A program made the position numbers and the translations under genes. Shown piece by piece: positions 46,701-54,973 of a stretch of DNA of 54,973 nucleotides. The stretch lies in assembly GCA_021805825.1 (NCBI GenBank), contig JAJZEC010000020.1, forward strand, positions 1 through 54,973, written 5' to 3'. How positions within the stretch are numbered: position 1 is the stretch's first letter; each line of letters starts with the position of its first letter. This DNA is from Pseudomonadota bacterium (lineage in GTDB: Bacteria; Pseudomonadota; Gammaproteobacteria; Burkholderiales; Burkholderiaceae_C). Below the pieces are notes generated by a model. It worked only from the letters and a program-made list of their open reading frames with translations. It had not been told where the DNA came from and made no database searches.

Positions 46701-47177
46701 GTGCAAGCCTTGGACACCTGGCAGGAAGACAACGACGAGAGCTGGCGCGCGCCGCTGAGCCGCGCGCAGGCGCAGGCTCTGCTGCGCGCCAAGCCCGGAG
46801 TGTCGCCGCAGCGCGTGGTCGCGCTGCAGGCGGCCGTGGTGCTGCTGGCCGCGCTGCTCGGCGCGCTCGTCGGCGGACGTGCCGCGGCGCTGTCGGCGGC
46901 CTGGGGCGGCGCGGTGGTGCTGCTGCCGGCTGCGCTGTTCGCCTTCCTCATGCGGCGCTGGCTGGTGCGCCTGGCACCGGCCTACGCCTTGTTCGGATTC
47001 GCATTCGGCGAACTGCTGAAGATCGCCGCCACCGTTGCGCTGCTGCTGCTGGCGCCCCGGCTGCTGGGCCGCCCGGTATGGCCGGCGCTGCTGCTCGGGC
47101 TGCTGGCGACACTGCAGGTGTACTGGATCGCCCTGCTGCTGCGCGGCAAGCCGCGCGCCGGCGACCCGCAGGCCTGA
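46701..47177 (+). CDS. atpI: ATP synthase subunit I
   Basis: A 158-aa membrane protein with about four hydrophobic helices (about 40-60, 65-85, 95-125, 128-148), at the head of the atp operon. AtpI helps assembly of the c-ring and is dispensable in many species. The N-terminus is charged (DTWQEDNDESWRAPLSR). The start is GTG 46701; there is no clear Shine-Dalgarno and no other in-frame start upstream. Confidence 0.88.
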   Translation: MQALDTWQEDNDESWRAPLSRAQAQALLRAKPGVSPQRVVALQAAVVLLAALLGALVGGRAAALSAAWGGAVVLLPAALFAFLMRRWLVRLAPAYALFGFAFGELLKIAATVALLLLAPRLLGRPVWPALLLGLLATLQVYWIALLLRGKPRAGDPQA

Positions 47178-47234
47178 ACGCAACGACGCCGCAACCCATT
47201 CCCCATTCTCGCGACCTCTCCCCGCCCCATCGCC

Positions 47235-48095
47235 ATGGCCGCCCCCGAACCGAGCATCACCCCCAGCGAATACATCGTCCACCACCTGACGCAATGGACC
47301 AGCGGGCCCCGCGCAGGGGTGATCGATTTCCATATCGTCGACATCGATTCGCTGATCGTCACCCTGCTGCTCGGCGCGCTGGCCTTCTGGGTGCTGTGGC
47401 GCGTCGCGCGCAGCATGACCAGCGGAGTCCCCGGGCGGCTGCAGGCGGCGGTGGAATTCCTCGCCGAATTCGTCGACGAGCAGGCGCGCGGCATCGTGCG
47501 CAACGCCAAGTCCCGCGAGTTCGTGACCCCGCTGGCGTTCATCGCCTTCATCTGGATCGTGCTGATGAACGCCATGGATCTGCTGCCGGTGGATCTGCTG
47601 CCGCGGCTGTGGGAGGGCCTGGCCGGGGCCACCGGACACAACCCGCAGCACGCCTACCTGCGTGTCGTGGCCACCGCCGACCTGTCGGTGTCGCTCGGCA
47701 TGTCGATCACCGTGCTGGTGCTGAGCCTGTACTACGGAATCCGCGTCAAGGGCCTCGGCGGCTGGCTGCACGAACTGTTCACCGCACCGTTCGGCAACCA
47801 TCCCCTGCTGTGGCCGCTGAACTTCGCGATGCAGTTGCTCGAGTACCTGGCCAAGACGCTGTCGCACGGCATGCGACTGTTCGGCAACCTGTATGCCGAG
47901 GAAATCCTGTTCATGATCATCGCGCTGATGGGCGCGGTCGGACTGGGCGGCCTGTCGGGCTGGGCGCTGTTCTTCGGCAACATCGCAGCCGGCCTGGCAT
48001 GGTCGATCTTCAGCATGCTGATCATCGTGCTGCAAGGCTTCATCTTCATGATGCTGACCCTGGTGTACATCGGCCAGGCGCACGACCACCATTGA
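47235..48095 (+). CDS. atpB: F-type ATP synthase subunit a
   Basis: A 286-aa Fo stator subunit providing the proton half-channels. The essential arginine is Arg214 in LSHGMRLFGNLYAEE. The N-terminal ITPSEYIVHHLTQW and the C-terminal MLTLVYIGQAHDHH match betaproteobacterial AtpB. It follows atpI by 57 bp. Confidence 0.98.
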   Translation: MAAPEPSITPSEYIVHHLTQWTSGPRAGVIDFHIVDIDSLIVTLLLGALAFWVLWRVARSMTSGVPGRLQAAVEFLAEFVDEQARGIVRNAKSREFVTPLAFIAFIWIVLMNAMDLLPVDLLPRLWEGLAGATGHNPQHAYLRVVATADLSVSLGMSITVLVLSLYYGIRVKGLGGWLHELFTAPFGNHPLLWPLNFAMQLLEYLAKTLSHGMRLFGNLYAEEILFMIIALMGAVGLGGLSGWALFFGNIAAGLAWSIFSMLIIVLQGFIFMMLTLVYIGQAHDHH

Positions 48096-48110
48096 GCGTC
48101 GCGGCGTCTG

Positions 48111-48418
<308 letters not shown>

Positions 48419-48480
48419 TCCGGCGGCATCCGCCAAGGTTTGCACAGCCCCGTTTCTGACACTACGCAAGGGTTAGCGCC

Positions 48481-48951
48481 ATGCATTTGGACGCAACACT
48501 GATTGCGCAGCTCATCGTCTTCCTGCTGCTGGCGGCGTTCACGGCCAAGTTCGTGTGGCCACCGATCACCAGGGCGCTCGACGAGCGCGCGAAGAAGATC
48601 GCCGACGGCCTGGCCGCGGCGGATCGCGCCAAGGCCGAACTGGCCTCGGCCAACCAGGAGGTGCAGCGCGAACTGGCGCGCTCGCACGAAGAGAGCGCGC
48701 AACGCCTGCACGAGGCCGAGCGACGCGCGATGGCCATCATCGAGGAAGCCCGCCACAAGGCTGAGGAAGCTGCCGAGGGCATCGTCGCCCAGGCGCGTGC
48801 CGAGGCCGAGCAGCAGCTGGTGAAGGCGCGCGAGTCCCTGCGCGACCAGGTCGCCGCGCTGGCCGTCAAGGGCGCCGAGGCGATCCTGCGCCGCGAGGTC
48901 GATGCCCGTGCCCATGCCGAGCTGCTCACGCAGCTCAAGGCCGAGCTCTGA
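48481..48951 (+). CDS. atpF: F-type ATP synthase subunit b
   Basis: A 156-aa stator subunit with one N-terminal helix ([21 protein letters not shown]) and a long charged coiled coil (about 30-150, rich in Ala/Glu/Arg/Lys) that forms the peripheral stalk dimer. The length equals E. coli AtpF (156). It lies 62 bp after atpE and 13 bp before atpH. Confidence 0.97.
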   Translation: MHLDATLIAQLIVFLLLAAFTAKFVWPPITRALDERAKKIADGLAAADRAKAELASANQEVQRELARSHEESAQRLHEAERRAMAIIEEARHKAEEAAEGIVAQARAEAEQQLVKARESLRDQVAALAVKGAEAILRREVDARAHAELLTQLKAEL

Positions 48952-48964
48952 GGCGGAGGACACG

Positions 48965-49510
48965 ATGGCCGAACTCGCCACCGTCGCGCGGCCCTACGCC
49001 GAGGCGATCTTCCAGGCCGCGCAGGGCGCGGCCTCCAGTCAGTCGCTGGACGACATTGCGCAGCAGCTCGACGCCCTGGCCACGGTGGCACGCGATCGCG
49101 CGTTGCGCCAATTGGTCGGCGACCCGCAGCTGGGCGCCGAACAGCTCGGCGAACTGATGCTCTCGGCGCTGCCCGGCGGCGCCGGCGACACGGTGCGCAA
49201 GCTGCTCCAGGTGGTGCTGGAAAACCATCGCCTGGCAGCGCTTCCGGCCATTGCCGAGCAGTTCCACCGGTTGAAGGATCAGGCGCAGCAGCGCGCCGAA
49301 GTCGTGATCACCAGTGCGTTCGCCATCGACCAGGGCCAGCTCGACGAGCTGCTGCCGGCACTCGAGCGGCGCTTCGCGCGCAAGCTGTATGCACGGGTGG
49401 AGGTCGACCCCGGCCTGATCGGCGGCGTGCGCGTGACGGTCGGCGACGAGGTGCTCGACGCCTCGGTGCGCTCCCGTCTCGACGGCATGCGTCACGCCCT
49501 CACCGCCTGA
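48965..49510 (+). CDS. atpH: F-type ATP synthase subunit delta
   Basis: A 181-aa peripheral stalk subunit joining b to the F1 head. It shows [14 protein letters not shown] at the start and the C-terminal [29 protein letters not shown], the signature of the delta/OSCP family. The ATG at 48965 follows gaggcggaggac. Confidence 0.97.
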   Translation: MAELATVARPYAEAIFQAAQGAASSQSLDDIAQQLDALATVARDRALRQLVGDPQLGAEQLGELMLSALPGGAGDTVRKLLQVVLENHRLAALPAIAEQFHRLKDQAQQRAEVVITSAFAIDQGQLDELLPALERRFARKLYARVEVDPGLIGGVRVTVGDEVLDASVRSRLDGMRHALTA

Positions 49511-49547
49511 GGCCCACCCCCACCGCACACGTATTGCGAGGCACCCC

Positions 49548-51089
<1,542 letters not shown>

Positions 51090-51180
51090 AGCTTCGCAGC
51101 CCCGCACCCACCCCGGCGCCCGTCGCGGCGGCCGCGCACCTGGCGCGGCGCGCGGCGCGCGCGCGGAACGGAGACCCCGC

Positions 51181-53516
<2,336 letters not shown>

Positions 53517-53526
53517 GCCCCGGGTC

Positions 53527-53547
53527 GCGGGCCGCGCAGCGGCCCGC
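53527..53547. promoter_or_regulatory. GC hairpin between atpD and atpC
   Basis: GCGGGCCG (53527-53534) and CGGCCCGC (53540-53547), 5-nt loop, no T run. It may set mRNA processing or partly limit atpC expression relative to atpD. Confidence 0.45.
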
Positions 53548-53568
53548 TTGCTGCGCAGCGGAGTGGTG

Positions 53569-53997
53569 ATGAAAACCTTTCAAATCGATGTGGTCAGCGC
53601 CGAAGAGCTGATCTATTCCGGGCAGGCACGCTTTGTGGCCCTGCCCGGAGAGGCCGGCGAACTCGGCATCCTGGCCGGGCACACGCCGCTGATCACCCGC
53701 ATCCGGCCGGGTGCGGTACGCATCGAACGCCCGGACGGGGCGAGCACCGAGGAAGATTTCGTGTTCGTCGCCGGAGGCGTGCTCGAGGTGCAGCCGGGCC
53801 ACGTCACGGTGCTGGCCGACACCGCGATCCGCGGCAAGGACCTGGACGAAGCCAAGGCGCAGGAAGCGCTGAAGCTGGCGCAGGAAAACCGCGCCCACGC
53901 GAAGGAAACGCAGGACATCGCGGTGGTCGAAGGCGAACTGGCGATGCTCGCCGCGCAGCTGGCAGCGATCCGCCGCATGCGCGGCAAGATGCACTGA
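53569..53997 (+). CDS. atpC: F-type ATP synthase subunit epsilon
   Basis: A 142-aa regulatory F1 subunit. The N-terminal beta sandwich has [17 protein letters not shown] and [19 protein letters not shown], and the C-terminal helical hairpin (about 88-140) includes [15 protein letters not shown]. The ATG at 53569 is preceded by ggag; a TTG at 53548 lies inside the hairpin area and is unlikely. It is the last gene of the atp operon. Confidence 0.96.
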   Translation: MKTFQIDVVSAEELIYSGQARFVALPGEAGELGILAGHTPLITRIRPGAVRIERPDGASTEEDFVFVAGGVLEVQPGHVTVLADTAIRGKDLDEAKAQEALKLAQENRAHAKETQDIAVVEGELAMLAAQLAAIRRMRGKMH

Positions 53998-54033
53998 GCG
54001 CCCGCGCGGCGCCCGGCCCCCAGGGGCCTTCGA

Positions 54034-54058
54034 AGCCCCGCCCTGGCGCGGGGCTTTT
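54034..54058 (+). terminator. Rho-independent terminator of the atp operon
   Basis: AGCCCCGC (54034-54041), 6-nt loop, GCGGGGCT (54048-54055) then TTT: an 8-bp stem with a short T tract, 36 bp after the atpC stop. Confidence 0.8.
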
Positions 54059-54133
54059 GCGTGAATGCGCGCCTGCTCTGGCTACGCCGCGCTGGCCTTG
54101 TGTAGCATCGGGGCAGCACACGACGCGCCGCCG

Positions 54134-54973
54134 ATGCCTGCAGCCTCCGCTTCCCGCCGCCCTCCTTTCGCCCGCGCCGCCTTGGCGCGCACTCCGCGTT
54201 CGGCGCTCGCGGTACTGGCAGCGTCCCTGCTGCTGGCCGGTTGCGCCTCGTCCCCGACGCGCCCGGGAATGCCTGGGCAAGGCGCGCGCAACGTATCCGG
54301 AACCTGCTACGCCCCGGCGCCGAACCTGCAAGCGGCCTACAACCGCGGGTACACCGTACTGGGACGCCGCTATGCGCCGCTGCGCAGCGCTGCCGGCTAC
54401 GACGTCGACGGGGTCGCGTCGTGGTACGGCTGGGAATCGGGGACGACGACCTCGATGGGAACGCGCTTCAACCCCCGCGCGCTGACCGCCGCCAGTCGGG
54501 TGCTGCCCCTGCCGACCTGCGTGGAGGTGACCAACCTGCGCAACGGCCGCCGTGCGCTGGTGCTGGTCAACGACCGCGGGCCCTTTGTCCATGGTCGGGT
54601 CATGGATCTGTCCTACGGCGCCGCCAAGGCGCTGGGCGTGGTGGGCACCGGCACCGCTCCGGTGCGTATCGTGGCGCTGGCCAGTGGGACGCGGCTGCGC
54701 CTGCGCGCTGCGCCGGGCGCGACACCGCCGGATGTGGCGCCGCCCTTCAGGGCGCCGGCTCCCGAGCAGAGCGCCGTCGCGGCGTTGCCGGCTGCGGCGG
54801 CTCCGCAGACACGTTTCCCCCAGGCAGCGCAGCCGCCGGGCGCGCCCGCTGCCTCCGACGCGGCCAGCGACGCAGCGATCGAAGTCACCGCGCTGCCGCC
54901 GCTGCACAGCGCCTCGGGCCCCGCGGTGGCGGCGTTGCTCAAGGTGGTCACCGGCGAGCTGGCCACAGCCGGC
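54134..54973 (+). CDS. rlpA: RlpA-like lipoprotein, partial, catalytic residues replaced
   Basis: An open frame of 280 codons running off the right edge. It has a signal peptide with lipobox LAGC (lipidated Cys37) and a double-psi beta barrel at about 93-182: DGVASWYGWESG, RFNPRALTAA, LPLPTCVEVTNLRNGRRALVLVNDRGPF, VMDLSYGAAKALG. RlpA proteins cleave or bind denuded glycan at septa. Compared with the usual N-G-E-x-(Y/F)-(D/N) and T-A-A-H, this protein has Thr110 for Glu and Ser121 for His, the two residues reported essential in P. aeruginosa RlpA. An Ala/Pro-rich linker follows (about 195-280); any SPOR domain would lie outside the window. The start has no strong ribosome binding site. Confidence 0.85.
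   Translation, partial: MPAASASRRPPFARAALARTPRSALAVLAASLLLAGCASSPTRPGMPGQGARNVSGTCYAPAPNLQAAYNRGYTVLGRRYAPLRSAAGYDVDGVASWYGWESGTTTSMGTRFNPRALTAASRVLPLPTCVEVTNLRNGRRALVLVNDRGPFVHGRVMDLSYGAAKALGVVGTGTAPVRIVALASGTRLRLRAAPGATPPDVAPPFRAPAPEQSAVAALPAAAAPQTRFPQAAQPPGAPAASDAASDAAIEVTALPPLHSASGPAVAALLKVVTGELATAG

Noticed and set aside
46477-46758. 93-codon frame ahead of atpI as an extra atp gene
   Set aside because: It is Arg/Ala/Pro-rich, has no hydrophobic segment and overlaps atpI in another frame; treated as non-coding.
46512-48092. 526-codon minus-strand frame opposite atpI-atpB
   Set aside because: Gln/His/Arg-rich shadow; AtpI and AtpB on the plus strand are clear.

Overview
This window comes from a very GC-rich bacterial chromosome. 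The gene content and gene order fit a betaproteobacterium of the Burkholderiales type. The supporting signs are the run rplM-rpsI-argC-erpA-anmK-M23 peptidase-tyrS, an oxyR next to recG, a DUF1840 protein, a YXWGXW lipoprotein and the atpIBEFHAGDC cluster. The genus cannot be named from sequence reading alone. Almost everything is core-genome housekeeping. The one clearly accessory stretch is the left edge (1 to about 968), which has the end of an IS21-family element, an unrecognised open frame and a short direct repeat beside the 3' end of a tRNA-Ser gene.

Layout: 1-968 accessory edge; 969-2759 tRNA-Ser, proC and an Lrp/AsnC regulator; 2792-6874 a leftward metallo-hydrolase-recG-oxyR group; 7055-9101 convergent aldehyde dehydrogenase and GNAT acetyltransferase; 9211-12651 rplM-rpsI, a free-standing CZB zinc-binding protein, argC and erpA; 12686-16813 anmK and an M23 peptidase (leftward) divergent from tyrS; 16845-21516 M20 amidohydrolase divergent from bioA-bioD-bioF; 21544-25421 leftward DUF1840-MFS-modB-modC; 25774-28754 cytochrome bd oxidase with an unusual CydX-like third subunit; 28848-30375 OsmC-like protein, methyltransferase and lipoprotein; 30578-34074 ssb divergent from uvrA; 34136-38398 dienelactone hydrolase, EAL protein, M61 peptidase and enoyl-CoA hydratase; 38453-41996 tRNA-Met, rmlA, rmlC, a small secreted protein and miaB; 42064-45025 DD-carboxypeptidase, hydrolase, ferredoxin and HemJ-like protein; 45261-46256 hemB; 46701-53997 the complete F1Fo ATP synthase operon; 54134 to the end a partial RlpA-like lipoprotein.

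Functional links: cytochrome bd builds proton motive force that the ATP synthase uses. HemB and the HemJ-like protein, divergent from each other, bracket the haem pathway that supplies the oxidase. AnmK, the M23 and RlpA-like proteins and the DD-carboxypeptidase act on the cell wall. OxyR, RecG, UvrA, SSB and the OsmC-like protein form a stress and repair set.

No phage, CRISPR array or defence island is visible. The observations most worth a second look are molecular oddities inside ordinary genes: a CydX motif carried on a two-helix protein; an RlpA-like protein lacking both residues reported as essential in a studied homologue; an M23 peptidase with a zinc-ligand His replaced by Tyr; an EAL domain with a lost Asp; a terminator-like hairpin in the hemJ leader; a 24-bp perfect palindrome ahead of the CZB gene; and several short perfect or near-perfect tandem duplications. 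All statements are from reading the sequence; no database search was run.
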